The notes beneath the pieces were generated by a model. The model saw nothing but the letters and a program-made list of their open reading frames with translations. It did not search any database and was not told where the DNA came from. Of a stretch of DNA of 64,000 nt, positions 37,276 to 46,435 are shown one piece after another. The position numbers and the translations under genes are program-made. This DNA comes from Marinomonas vulgaris. Its GTDB lineage: Bacteria > Pseudomonadota > Gammaproteobacteria > Pseudomonadales > Marinomonadaceae. The stretch covers positions 1 to 64,000 of the forward strand of contig NZ_JAGSSV010000003.1 in NCBI RefSeq assembly GCF_018145875.1. The letters are read 5' to 3'. How positions within the stretch are numbered: the stretch's first letter is position 1; every line of letters starts with the position of its first letter.

Positions 37276-37776
37276 TTAGATCGACCAGTTCATGTCGGTG
37301 GCGGCCACAAAGGTATCCACCAAGGCGATTAAACCCGCCTGATCCACATCGCTAAATCGCGCGACCTTGGGGCTGTCCATATCAAATACCGCCACCAGCT
37401 TGCCTTGCACCACAACCGGAATCACCAACTCAGACTGGGAGGCCACGTCGCAGGCAATATGACCATCGAACGCATGAACGTCGTCAACACGCTGCACCTG
37501 TAAAGAGGTCGCCGCTTTACCGCACACACCACGAGCAAAAGGAATCCGAGTACAAGCCACCTTGCCCACGTAAGGCCCCAGCACCAATTCTTCGCCACGG
37601 GCAAAGTAAAAACCAGACCAATTTAAGTCAGGGAGGGTTTGCATCACAAACGCGGAAAACTGCGCGGCATTGCAGATAAGATCACGCTCACCGCTCAGCA
37701 AGGCGGCTAATTGCGCATTCAATTGCAGGTAAGAGGATTCTAGGGAGTCATTAGGGTCAATATCGATCGTAAACAT
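37276..37776 (-). CDS. msrC: Free methionine-(R)-sulfoxide reductase (GAF fold)
   Basis: Cytosolic enzyme of 166 residues (fRMsr, E. coli YebR type) that reduces free L-methionine-R-sulfoxide. The GAF fold is recognisable from DLNWSGFYFARGEELVLGPYVG, and the catalytic/resolving cysteines from VACTRIPFARGVCGKAA and GHIACDVASQSE, where all three expected Cys are present. The ATG at 37776 is preferred; the upstream extension would begin with TTG and adds an unlikely Cys/Tyr/Phe-rich tail. It ends 10 bases from the convergent Hpt gene and lies downstream of phoU in the same direction but with an 88-base gap. Confidence 0.88.
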   Translation of the reverse strand: MFTIDIDPNDSLESSYLQLNAQLAALLSGERDLICNAAQFSAFVMQTLPDLNWSGFYFARGEELVLGPYVGKVACTRIPFARGVCGKAATSLQVQRVDDVHAFDGHIACDVASQSELVIPVVVQGKLVAVFDMDSPKVARFSDVDQAGLIALVDTFVAATDMNWSI

Positions 37777-37864
37777 GGTTCGGTACACCGAATAAGCAAA
37801 AAAGCCATCATAGCAAAATCCGCTCAAACGCCTACTGGTGCACCTTAGAAATCCATAGGATTAC

Positions 37865-38578
37865 TTATTTTTTACTCATGTCCGCAGATAAATCATTCAC
37901 ATTCACGTGACGCACATCGATGCCCTTGATCATAAAGATCAAATGCTGGCACGAAGAACGCGCGTGATCACCAATACGCTCCAAAGAACGCAACACCCAA
38001 ATCACGTTCATCACGCGAGTAATACTGCGTGGGTCTTCCATCATGTAGGTCACCAAAGAGCGCATGGCGGTGTTGTATTCTTGGTCTACCGCACGGTCTT
38101 GTTTGGCCACTTTTACTGCGGCTTCTAGATCCAAGCGCGCGTAAGCGTCCAAAGAATCGTGAATCATTCGCGACACCATTTGGCCGATACGATTGATCTC
38201 AACATAACCACGGGGCGATTCCCCTTCGTTAATTAGATTCAACGTCAGGTTGGCGATTTTCTTCGCTTCGTCACCCATACGTTCCAGCTCGCTTACCGCT
38301 TTGCTGATCGATAGAATCATACGCAAGTCCGACGCAGCAGGCTGGCGTTTAGCCAAAATACGACGACATTCTTCGTCGATCAAACCATCTAGCTGATTCA
38401 CCGTGGTGTCTTGTTTCTTCACGTCTTCCGCTAGCGAACCGTTGGCGTCCAACAGGGCTTGAACCGCGTCTTGCACCTGATTTTCAACCACGCCACCCAT
38501 GGTCAAAAAATGCTGGCGAAGCAGTTCTAATTCATTATTGAATTGCTGAGAAATATGATCTGTGGTTAATTCTTTCAT
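37865..38578 (-). CDS. phoU: Phosphate signalling regulator PhoU
   Basis: Cytosolic/peripheral protein of 237 residues made of two PhoU helical repeats. Metal-binding-type acidic motifs are seen at ERMGDEAKKIANL (first repeat) and ERIGDHARSSCQHL (second). PhoU links the PstSCAB transporter to PhoR and prevents PhoB activation in high phosphate. It is the last gene of the pstCAB-phoU cluster, 14 bases after pstB. Length and sequence are standard. Confidence 0.96.
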   Translation of the reverse strand: MKELTTDHISQQFNNELELLRQHFLTMGGVVENQVQDAVQALLDANGSLAEDVKKQDTTVNQLDGLIDEECRRILAKRQPAASDLRMILSISKAVSELERMGDEAKKIANLTLNLINEGESPRGYVEINRIGQMVSRMIHDSLDAYARLDLEAAVKVAKQDRAVDQEYNTAMRSLVTYMMEDPRSITRVMNVIWVLRSLERIGDHARSSCQHLIFMIKGIDVRHVNVNDLSADMSKK

Positions 38579-38592
38579 AATGCGTCTCCCGC

Positions 38593-39423
38593 CTAGCCGT
38601 AGCGACCCGTGATGTAGTCTTCTGTTTGTTGTTTGCCTGGGTTAGTGAACAAGGTATTGGTGTCGCCAAACTCAATCAAGTCTCCCATGTACATAAACGC
38701 CGTGTAATCCGACACACGCGCCGCTTGTTGCATGTTGTGGGTAACGATGGCGATGGTGAAATCCTTTTTCAATTCATGGATCAGCTCTTCAATTTTCAAA
38801 GTTGAAATAGGGTCCAGCGCCGAAGCCGGTTCGTCCAATAACAAGACTTCAGGCTTTACCGCCACCGTGCGGGCGATGACCAAACGCTGCTGCTGACCAC
38901 CGGACATACCCAAAGCACTTTCGTGCAAACGGTCTTTTACCTCGTCCCACAAGGCCGCAGAGCGCAACGCCCATTCCACCGTTTCGTCTAATACACGCTT
39001 CTTGTTGATGCCTTGAATACGCAGGCCATACGCCACGTTCTCATAAATGCTTTTCGGGAAAGGGTTCGGCTTTTGGAACACCATGCCGACACGACGACGC
39101 AGCTCGGCTACGTCGGTACCCTTGGTGTAAATATTGCTGTCGTGCAAATTGATTTCGCCGGTAATGCGGCAGCTGTCGACTAGGTCATTCATGCGATTGA
39201 AACAGCGCAATAAAGTGGATTTACCACAACCAGACGGCCCAATAAACGCGGTGACCTTTTTCTCAGGGATGATCATGTTCACCCCTTTTAACGCTTCTTT
39301 TTCACCGTAGTAAAGGTGAAGATCTTTTACAGACAGGCAAACTTTTTCGTTCTCAATGTTAAGCGCCTGTTGTTCGCGCTGCATTGCTGAAATGTCGATA
39401 GAATGGGTTTTAACGTCGCTCAT
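38593..39423 (-). CDS. pstB: Phosphate ABC transporter ATPase PstB
   Basis: ATP-binding subunit of 276 residues. [19 protein letters not shown] is the PstB-specific Walker A region; [16 protein letters not shown] (Q loop), [14 protein letters not shown] (signature), [12 protein letters not shown] (Walker B) and [13 protein letters not shown] follow. It ends with DYITGRYG, typical of PstB. The N-terminal ~25 residues before [14 protein letters not shown] are an extension. It lies 20 bases after pstA. Confidence 0.97.
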   Translation of the reverse strand: MSDVKTHSIDISAMQREQQALNIENEKVCLSVKDLHLYYGEKEALKGVNMIIPEKKVTAFIGPSGCGKSTLLRCFNRMNDLVDSCRITGEINLHDSNIYTKGTDVAELRRRVGMVFQKPNPFPKSIYENVAYGLRIQGINKKRVLDETVEWALRSAALWDEVKDRLHESALGMSGGQQQRLVIARTVAVKPEVLLLDEPASALDPISTLKIEELIHELKKDFTIAIVTHNMQQAARVSDYTAFMYMGDLIEFGDTNTLFTNPGKQQTEDYITGRYG

Positions 39424-39443
39424 AATTGTCTCTTCCTAGCCGC

Positions 39444-41159
39444 TTACATTTCCAGCGATTTGTATTTTTCACGTAGGTGGTTACGAATGGTCACTGCTGA
39501 TAAGTTAAGTAAAGCAATCACCATCACAAGTAATAAGGCTGTCGCGTACACTAAAGGGCGTGCCGCTTCCACGTTTGGACTTTGGAAACCCACATCGTAA
39601 ATATGGAATCCTAAGTGCATGAATTTTTGGTCTAAATGGATGAAGGGGTAATTGCCATCCAGGGGCAATGACGGCGCCAACTTCACCACGCCCACCAGCA
39701 TGAGGGGTGCCACTTCACCGGCCGCGCGAGCTACTGCCAAGATCACTCCGGTCATGATCGCTGGACTGGCCATTGGCAAGACCACACGCCACAAGGTTTC
39801 GAATTTGGTAGCGCCCAATGCCAAGCTGCCCTCGCGTACGTTACGCGGAATACGGGACAAGCCCTCTTCCGTCGCCACAATCACCACAGGCACGGTTAAC
39901 AGCGCTAGCGTAATCGATGCCCACATCAAACCACCAGTACCGAACGTCGGTGATGGCAAGGCTTCGGGGAAAAAGGCTTCATCGATGCCAGACCCAAGAA
40001 AGTAAATAAAGAAGCCCAAACCAAACACACCATACACAATCGATGGCACACCCGCGAGGTTGTTCACCGCAATGCGGATCACTCGAGTCACCCAGCCTTG
40101 CGACGCGTATTCACGCAAGTAAACCGCGGCGACCACACCAAATGGCGTCACTATGATGGTCATCAAGAGCACCATCATCACGGTACCAAAAATCGCAGGG
40201 AAAACGCCGCCTTCGGTGTTGGCTTCCCTCGGTTCGTCCGTTAAGAACTCCCATACCTTGACGAAGTAAAAGCCCATTTTTTCCGTCACGCCCATGGCAT
40301 TAGGACGGAAAGCGTGAACAATTTTCGATACCTGAATTTCGTGCTCGGTACCGTCCATCACACGTACCACAAAAGAGTCGCGGTTGATTTGCTGATACAA
40401 AGCCGCCAAATTGGCTTGCAGGCCTCTGTAGGCTTCGTCGTACTGAGAGCGCTCAGCGGCCAAATCGGCTTCCACCGCGGGTGTTAGTTCGCCGTCTAAT
40501 TCAAATCGACGTTGCTTCAAACGAATACGCTCAAGGGCATGGTTGATCTTACCGATGTCGTATTTTTCAATGTCTTTGATGTCGTCGTGAATCGTTGCGG
40601 CGCGTTCGATGCTTTTCTCAAACATCGCCCAAGTGGCCAACGCCGAGGCGGTTGCTGTCACGTCGCTGGTTTCAGAGACAATGCGACCGTCTTCTTTCAC
40701 CGACATCAGGTAGCCGTATAAGTTGCCCCATTCGTGACGCTCCGCCGCAAACAGCATCTCTGGGGTTTCGATGTCGCTTAGGTATTTGTCTAACACCCAA
40801 CCAAAATCCGCCCCGTACACATCGCGGTTACCCATTTTTAGCAAGGTACGCTGCAAAAACTCTTCGCTGTCGTCAGGTAATTGTACGCCCGCTTCGCGCA
40901 ACTGAGCCGAGGTCACTTCGACACTTTCGACGCGTTCTGCGGCGATGGTGTACGCCTTATCGCCCGGTAGAGAGTAAGTCGCTTGCACCACGTCGGCAGG
41001 CCAAAAATGCCCCAAGCCACGCACCGCAATTAACAATAACAAGCCTACCACCATGATGACGGAAATCGCCACCGCACCGGCGTTTAGCCATACCCATGGA
41101 TCACCAGACTTGACCCATTCGGATACGGATTTTTTCTGCATTTTCATCTCAGTACTCAT
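39444..41159 (-). CDS. pstA: Phosphate ABC transporter permease PstA, large form
   Basis: Permease of 571 residues, about twice the length of E. coli PstA. After TM1 (residues ~24-48) there is a ~250-residue extracytoplasmic insertion rich in charged helices (ADLAAERSQYDEAYRGLQANLAALYQQINRDSF). The standard permease core follows (GVFPAIFGTVMMVLL; AVYLREYA; NNLAGVPSIVYGVFGLGFF; EAA loop PRNVREGSLALGATKFETLWRVVLPMASPAIMTG). Such enlarged PstA proteins pair with enlarged PstC in Pseudomonas and other marine gammaproteobacteria. Start and pstC stop overlap by one base (TAATG). Confidence 0.95.
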   Translation of the reverse strand: MSTEMKMQKKSVSEWVKSGDPWVWLNAGAVAISVIMVVGLLLLIAVRGLGHFWPADVVQATYSLPGDKAYTIAAERVESVEVTSAQLREAGVQLPDDSEEFLQRTLLKMGNRDVYGADFGWVLDKYLSDIETPEMLFAAERHEWGNLYGYLMSVKEDGRIVSETSDVTATASALATWAMFEKSIERAATIHDDIKDIEKYDIGKINHALERIRLKQRRFELDGELTPAVEADLAAERSQYDEAYRGLQANLAALYQQINRDSFVVRVMDGTEHEIQVSKIVHAFRPNAMGVTEKMGFYFVKVWEFLTDEPREANTEGGVFPAIFGTVMMVLLMTIIVTPFGVVAAVYLREYASQGWVTRVIRIAVNNLAGVPSIVYGVFGLGFFIYFLGSGIDEAFFPEALPSPTFGTGGLMWASITLALLTVPVVIVATEEGLSRIPRNVREGSLALGATKFETLWRVVLPMASPAIMTGVILAVARAAGEVAPLMLVGVVKLAPSLPLDGNYPFIHLDQKFMHLGFHIYDVGFQSPNVEAARPLVYATALLLVMVIALLNLSAVTIRNHLREKYKSLEM

Positions 41160-43423
41160 TATAGCGACCCGTATTTTTTGCGTAGGTGCTGACGCACCGT
41201 TTCAGCGATGGTGTTCACCACAAAGGTAAAGATGAACAACACAAACGCGGCCAAGAAAAGGATACGATAATGCGAGCTGCCCACTTCGGACTCAGGCACT
41301 TCCACGGCTAAGTTCGCCGCCAAAGTTCGCATACCTTCAAAGATGTTAAAGTCCATGATCGGCGTGTTACCCGTCGCCATTAAGACGATCATGGTTTCAC
41401 CCACCGCACGCCCCATACCTATCATCACCGCCGAGAAAATACCTGGGCTAGCGGTTGGCAACACAACGCGTGTCATGGTTTGCCAATAGGTTGCACCCAA
41501 AGCAAGGGAGCCTTGCGTTAGGGCTTTTGGCACACTAAAAATCGCGTCTTCTGTGATGGAGAAAATAGTCGGAATTACCGCAAAGCCCATGGCGAAGCCC
41601 ACCACAAGGGCGTTACGTTGATCGAAGGTAATGCCTAAATCATTGGTGATCCAACCACGAATGTTGCCACCAAAGAAATTCACTTCAATGATGGGACTCA
41701 GCGCCAAACAGAACCAGGCCAAGAACACGATCACTGGAATCAACAACAAAGGCTGCCAGCCTTCTGGCACCATCCAACGAATACCGGCTGGTAAACGCGA
41801 CCATAGATAAGCAAACAACAAGATGCCCACCGGCAGCACCACTAAAATACTAAAAGTGGCCGCTAGGTGTTCTTCTAAGAAAGGCGCGAAAAACAAACCA
41901 GCCAAGAAACCTAAGATCACCGTTGGCAGGGCTTCCATCAATTCAATCACAGGTTTGATTTTGCGACGCAGTGCTGGTGCCATGAAATACGCCGTGTAAA
42001 TCGCCCCACAAATCGCCAAAGGCACGGCCATCAACATGGCATAAAACGCGGCTTTAAGCGTACCGAATGCCAATGGCATCAAGCTGTATTTAGGTTCGAA
42101 ATCGTTACTGGCCGAAGACGACTGCCAGGTGTAGGTTTCCTCTGGGTAACTTTCGTACCAGACCTTGCCCCAAATAGACGACCAAGACACTTCAGGGTGC
42201 TCGTTGTCTACATGGTAAAAATGCATGCCCTTGCTGTCTTCCAACAACAAGCTGTTGGCACGAGGCGAGAAGCTGATTAAACGCGCGGTCGCGTCGCTCA
42301 AACGTTCGTCTAATACTTGGCGCTCCGATGTGGCGTTATAAATAGCCACTAAGCCACGCTCGTCTAATGTAGCGAAGCCTTTACGACGTTGCTCCATGGC
42401 CAAATCGACCAAGGCAACTGGCTGTTTCACATCGCGAATAAAGTGCAGTTTCTCTTCGTTGGTGGCGTCGTCACGCACGTTGAACCATTGGCTCACGCGA
42501 CCAGAAGAATCCGCCACCATCACCGAGGATTTACCCACCAAATAGCTCATAGAAACCAGACTCGCGCCCTCTTCGATCAGCGCTGCGGTGTCTTTTAGAC
42601 GAATATTATCGAAGTCGCGCAGGTCAAATTCGCTCATCATGCCCGCGTTGGTTGCCACGTACAAAGAGCGCTGGTTACCGCTGATCAACAGGCTGTTGAT
42701 GTCAGCAATAAAAGGCAGTGTTTCACGTTGCTCGGTGAGTTCGACTTCTTCGGTAATAAAGTTCACATCTTTGGTGACTTTTAAGATGGCACTTTCTGTG
42801 TCGCCCGATACGGCAATCGTCAAGCCGTCGTCGCCATCGCGAATCGCCAATTTTTTAATGGCAAAATCCGCGACACTGATCGCGGCTTCACCGTAGGGGT
42901 AATCGACAAAAGGGGTGATTTGACGCTGACCGTCTGGGTAGCTAGTTTTGTAATTATGCTTCGAAATCAGCACCTTGCCGTCTTCGTAAGCAAACGCCAG
43001 TAACCGACTGGTATCAGACTCTACCGTAAAGCTGCTCACCGCTTGTTCACGCGGGTTCGCCACTGTTTCTATGACCGAGCCATCTTCAATCGAAAAGAAC
43101 ACCACGCTGCCATTGCTCGCAACGCGCATACCAATTTCCGATTGCTCTTCCATGGCCAAATACAAGCTCTCGCCTTCTTCTTCAGCCGGTAAGCTGTAGC
43201 TGGCTTTTTCATCAATCGACGCGCTGGAAAACAGCGGCGCCACTTCATAAAGGAGATAAAAACAAATCAGCAGAACAGCTAAGATAACGCTGCTGCCTCC
43301 GATGGCGATGCCCATGCCAGCCGTTCGGTCTTTCAGGGCGCGAAGTTTACGATGACGCTTTAACGCTGGGGTGTTGAAATCCAGCTCCGGCATCCGATGG
43401 TCAGTTGGTGTAGTCATCCGCAT
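41159..43423 (-). CDS. pstC: Phosphate ABC transporter permease PstC, large form
   Basis: Permease of up to 754 residues. After TM1 (~36-62) comes a ~380-residue periplasmic region with repeated beta-strand patterns (SVVFFSIEDGSVIETV; LLAFAYEDGKVLISKHNY; LFISGNQRSLYVATNAG-type), consistent with a beta-propeller, then the permease core (LKAAFYAMLMAVPLAICGAIYTAYF; MEALPTVILGFLAGLFFAPF; EAA loop PKALTQGSLALGATYWQTMTRVVLP). The Pho box ends only 15 bases before the ATG at 43423, so the true start may be an internal ATG (43417 or 43393), giving 752 or 744 residues. Confidence 0.93.
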   Translation of the reverse strand: MRMTTPTDHRMPELDFNTPALKRHRKLRALKDRTAGMGIAIGGSSVILAVLLICFYLLYEVAPLFSSASIDEKASYSLPAEEEGESLYLAMEEQSEIGMRVASNGSVVFFSIEDGSVIETVANPREQAVSSFTVESDTSRLLAFAYEDGKVLISKHNYKTSYPDGQRQITPFVDYPYGEAAISVADFAIKKLAIRDGDDGLTIAVSGDTESAILKVTKDVNFITEEVELTEQRETLPFIADINSLLISGNQRSLYVATNAGMMSEFDLRDFDNIRLKDTAALIEEGASLVSMSYLVGKSSVMVADSSGRVSQWFNVRDDATNEEKLHFIRDVKQPVALVDLAMEQRRKGFATLDERGLVAIYNATSERQVLDERLSDATARLISFSPRANSLLLEDSKGMHFYHVDNEHPEVSWSSIWGKVWYESYPEETYTWQSSSASNDFEPKYSLMPLAFGTLKAAFYAMLMAVPLAICGAIYTAYFMAPALRRKIKPVIELMEALPTVILGFLAGLFFAPFLEEHLAATFSILVVLPVGILLFAYLWSRLPAGIRWMVPEGWQPLLLIPVIVFLAWFCLALSPIIEVNFFGGNIRGWITNDLGITFDQRNALVVGFAMGFAVIPTIFSITEDAIFSVPKALTQGSLALGATYWQTMTRVVLPTASPGIFSAVMIGMGRAVGETMIVLMATGNTPIMDFNIFEGMRTLAANLAVEVPESEVGSSHYRILFLAAFVLFIFTFVVNTIAETVRQHLRKKYGSL

Positions 43424-43437
43424 TCATCTTTTTTAGT

Positions 43438-43455
43438 GTGACAATTTTGTGACAG
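43438..43455 (-). promoter_or_regulatory. Pho box in front of pstC
   Basis: On the minus strand: CTGTCAC-AAAA-TTGTCAC, two 7-base repeats at 11-base spacing, the best PhoB-site match in the window. It lies after the pstS terminator and gives pstCAB-phoU its own PhoB input. The expected -10 would fall near 43422-43427, overlapping the annotated start codon. Confidence 0.8.
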
Positions 43456-43468
43456 GGTATGGCGAACG

Positions 43469-43501
43469 AAAAGCAGGAGGGCGTCACGCCATCCTGCTTT
43501 T
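43469..43501 (-). terminator. Terminator/attenuator between pstS and pstC
   Basis: AAAAGCAGGA and TCCTGCTTTT arms (43469-43478 and 43492-43501) enclose a further GGCGT/ACGCC pairing, with one A-G mismatch. On the minus strand it ends in TTTT and lies 27 bases after the pstS stop. It should separate highly expressed pstS from pstCAB. Confidence 0.85.
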
Positions 43502-43528
43502 GATTATCGTGTGAGACGCCAAGCCTAC

Positions 43529-44497
43529 TTAGTTAATACCCAATGTTGTCAGGTATTTATCAGCCACTTTCGCTGGCAGTGGAACATAGCCGTCTTTCAC
43601 GACAACTTCTTGACCCATTTTAGACAGGACCATTTTTACGAACTCGCGCTGTAGTGGCGCTAATGGCTTGTTTGGTGCCTTGTTGACGTAAACGTAAAGG
43701 AATCGAGACAGTGGGTATTTACCGGCTGCCGCGTTTTCAGGTGTCGCCTCTACAAAAGCATCGCCTTCTCTTTTTGCTAATGGCAAAGCACGAACAGAGG
43801 AGGTTTTGTAGCCGATACCAGAGTAACCAATGCTGTTAAGAGAAGTAGAAACAGACTGCACAACCGACGCAGAACCAGGCTGCTCGTTGACACTGTTTTT
43901 AAAGTCGCCCTTGAATAGGCCGTTGTCTTTAAAGTAACCATAAGTACCGGATACTGAGTTACGACCGAACAACTGAATGTCGCGATTCGCCCACGCACCC
44001 GTTAGACCGGCTTTACCCCAGTTAGTGATGTCTTCACTGTGGCCACCTTTACGAGTTGAAGAGAAAATCGCATCGACTTCAGGAAGAGACAAACCTTTTA
44101 CTGGGTTATCTTTGTGTACAAACACCGCTAGCGCATCGATCGCAACAGGAACCGCTGTTGGCTTGTAACCGAATTTTTTCTCGAACGCTGCAATTTCTTT
44201 GTCTTTCATCATGCGAGACATTGGACCGAAGTTAGAGGTACCTTCTGTCAATGCTGGTGGCGCAGTAGAAGAACCTGCTGCCTGAATTTGAATGTTCACA
44301 TTTGGGTATAAACGCTTGAAGTCTTCTGCCCACAAGGTCATCAAGTTAGCTAAGGTATCTGAACCCACGCTTGAAATATTGCCTGACACGCCGCTTGCTT
44401 TACTATAAGACATCAAATTTGAATCAACATCTGCAAAAGCGTTAACAGAAACGCCTACTGCTGCTGTCATCGCTAAACCTGCAACTAGTTTTTTCAT
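43529..44497 (-). CDS. pstS: Phosphate-binding protein PstS
   Basis: Periplasmic phosphate receptor of 322 residues. The signal peptide [22 protein letters not shown] ends near residue 22. Phosphate-contact segments are recognisable: [36 protein letters not shown], and [14 protein letters not shown]. The start at 44497 has TGAGG at 44506-44510; a longer frame adding nine residues would disrupt the signal peptide. It is transcribed alone from a strong Pho box promoter and ends at a terminator. Confidence 0.96.
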   Translation of the reverse strand: MKKLVAGLAMTAAVGVSVNAFADVDSNLMSYSKASGVSGNISSVGSDTLANLMTLWAEDFKRLYPNVNIQIQAAGSSTAPPALTEGTSNFGPMSRMMKDKEIAAFEKKFGYKPTAVPVAIDALAVFVHKDNPVKGLSLPEVDAIFSSTRKGGHSEDITNWGKAGLTGAWANRDIQLFGRNSVSGTYGYFKDNGLFKGDFKNSVNEQPGSASVVQSVSTSLNSIGYSGIGYKTSSVRALPLAKREGDAFVEATPENAAAGKYPLSRFLYVYVNKAPNKPLAPLQREFVKMVLSKMGQEVVVKDGYVPLPAKVADKYLTTLGIN

Positions 44498-44530
44498 CAC
44501 ATAAACCTCAGTGGTTATCGTCAAATATTT

Positions 44531-44546
44531 ATGAGCAAATGCTCAT
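44531..44546. repeat. Palindrome in the pstS leader
   Basis: ATGAGCA-AA-TGCTCAT, perfect 7-base arms, between the predicted pstS start site and its ribosome site. It could form a small leader hairpin or be an operator. No function is known. Confidence 0.4.
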
Positions 44547-44565
44547 GGCTTGTTCAATGATTTGT

Positions 44566-44599
44566 ACTATAGAAAAGTTATGTGACAGATATGTTAAAG
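44566..44599 (-). promoter_or_regulatory. pstS promoter: Pho box plus -10
   Basis: Minus strand: CTTTAAC-ATAT-CTGTCAC (44582-44599) with a further weaker unit CTTTTCT at 44571-44577, then the -10 element TATAGT at 44566-44571. The -10 lies 10 bases beyond CTGTCAC, the classic PhoB-activated geometry in which the Pho box replaces the -35. The predicted leader is about 60 bases. Confidence 0.85.
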
Positions 44600-44676
44600 A
44601 GTGAAATGTTTTTAAGATAAATCGTAATGACATGGTTTAATTTAATAACCACAAGGTGGGAAAGAAAAAAGTTCCT

Positions 44677-44706
44677 TTGTTCATAAGGCTCTAACCTCTG
44701 TAAAAT
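44677..44706 (+). promoter_or_regulatory. Candidate sigma-70 promoter for the sensory operon
   Basis: TTGTTC (44677-44682), 18 bases, TAAAAT (44701-44706; 5 of 6 to TATAAT). It lies 34 bases before the kinase start and diverges from pstS. Moderate match only. Confidence 0.4.
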
Positions 44707-44740
44707 ATTCCACTATTACCTTATTTAAGGGTTTAAGAAA

Positions 44741-46435
44741 TTGTTCAAACGCCAAAATAAACGCTTATCCAACCGCTATTTATTGTTGTCTCTGGTTGTC
44801 GCTCTTGTGCCACTATTGGTTTTTTCTGGTTTATACGACACCTATTTGAACCAGCTAGTTGTAAAAATATCGAATGAGCAATTAAGTACCCGAGTTGCTA
44901 CGGTTCAAAATGAGTTCCAAACAAGCCTTCGAGAACGTCTCTATCAGCTTGATGTTCTTACGGACGAGTTGGACAATCCCAACATCTATACATTGGATGG
45001 CGCTCAATCTCTCTCCTCTGAATTACAAACACTATTACGCATTCAAACCGATCTTAATAATGTTTATGGCATCGCTTTTTTTGACGAGCACAAACACTAT
45101 TTATGGAGTTTCCCCGAATTTTCTTATTCGAAAAAACGCTACGAACAGTCGTTAATTTTTCCTGTAACTCCTTTTGAAGGCACCGAAATCTATGGCCCTG
45201 AGGCCTATTCCTTTAATCATGCCTCTTCTGTTTTACTGCTAAAAAAAATCCACATCAGTAGCCTTGATATTAAAGGAGCTCCGTACATTGGCATTGTTCT
45301 GCGCTTTAACTCACTAACATCAATTTCTAAAGATCTGAATACAGATGGCATTTACACCCCTCTACTTAGCGTGCCTGGAGAACGTTTATTTGACATTGTT
45401 GGTCAACCCGTAGACAAAAAAATCATCTCTCATGCTGATTATGATCTACTACCTAACTGGTCTTTAAAATTACGCCAAGACAAAGGTCTTTCTAGTCCCC
45501 CCAGTGCCAAGATGCGTTATTGGCTGATTTTATTAGTTCTAATGACAGCCACCGGCTTATTAGCTTTACACTGGTATATATCAAAACGTTTAAACAGGCA
45601 GTTGGATACCTTGATTGATCGAGTTGAACGCGTGGCGGCAGGCGATTTAGACTCCCCTGTTCCCTTACAACCGGGCACGGAACTAGAACGGCTCACACTA
45701 GCCATTGATCGAATGCGCTCACAGTTACATCACGTTATTAAAGCTTCCGTCGAAATGGAACGACAAGCTTCATTAGGACAACTAGCAGCGGGACTCGCTC
45801 ATGATATTCGAAATCCACTGACCATTATTCGTATGACGATACAAACTTTGATCAAACGGGAATCTAATTCTCAACATAATGAAATGCTCGTTATGGTTGA
45901 AGAAGAAATAGAACGTGTGAATCGAGTCATTGAAAACTTACTTAACTTTGCTCGACCAACCCAACCAAGATTAGAACGCATCACCTTACTGGAACTGTTA
46001 AAAGGCATTCGGGCATTGGTCGACGCCTCGGCAAAAAGCCAAAATGTTATCGTTCATTTAGAGTGCAATTCAGCGCTTGAAATAGATGCAGATCCCTCTC
46101 ATATCCGTCAGATTTTCATGAATCTGATACTTAATGCAATACAGGCGATGCCTATAGAAGGAGGTAAAATATCACTCATTGGTTCAATACATGGTGGTCA
46201 CATCATTGTGTCAGTCATCGATAATGGCAAAGGTATTCCAGTGACGCTAATATCACGTATTTCAGAACCATTTTTTACGACCAAATCGACAGGAACAGGG
46301 TTAGGACTGGCCATTTGCCATGTCCTAGCAAAATCCAATCATGCAGAGCTTGTTATCGAAAGCCAAGAAAATAAGGGCACTCATGTTCAGCTGCGCTTTA
46401 AGAATGATCGAATAGAAGAAAATAAATATGAATAA
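44741..46435 (+). CDS. NtrB/DctB-like membrane sensor histidine kinase
   Basis: Kinase of 564 residues beginning with TTG; AAGG at 44727-44730 is its ribosome site and no ATG is close. TM1 lies at ~13-33, a ~230-residue extracytoplasmic domain follows (Cache-like length), TM2 is at ~260-282, then a HAMP linker (RVERVAAGDLDSPVPLQPGTELERL), HisKA with SLGQLAAGLAHDIRNPLTIIRM (His354) and HATPase with NLILNAIQAMP, DNGKGIP and GTGLGLAICH. The HDIRNPL box and DctB-like architecture fit a partner for a sigma-54 activator, encoded immediately downstream (8-base overlap). The region is AT-richer than the pst genes. Confidence 0.88.
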   Translation: MFKRQNKRLSNRYLLLSLVVALVPLLVFSGLYDTYLNQLVVKISNEQLSTRVATVQNEFQTSLRERLYQLDVLTDELDNPNIYTLDGAQSLSSELQTLLRIQTDLNNVYGIAFFDEHKHYLWSFPEFSYSKKRYEQSLIFPVTPFEGTEIYGPEAYSFNHASSVLLLKKIHISSLDIKGAPYIGIVLRFNSLTSISKDLNTDGIYTPLLSVPGERLFDIVGQPVDKKIISHADYDLLPNWSLKLRQDKGLSSPPSAKMRYWLILLVLMTATGLLALHWYISKRLNRQLDTLIDRVERVAAGDLDSPVPLQPGTELERLTLAIDRMRSQLHHVIKASVEMERQASLGQLAAGLAHDIRNPLTIIRMTIQTLIKRESNSQHNEMLVMVEEEIERVNRVIENLLNFARPTQPRLERITLLELLKGIRALVDASAKSQNVIVHLECNSALEIDADPSHIRQIFMNLILNAIQAMPIEGGKISLIGSIHGGHIIVSVIDNGKGIPVTLISRISEPFFTTKSTGTGLGLAICHVLAKSNHAELVIESQENKGTHVQLRFKNDRIEENKYE

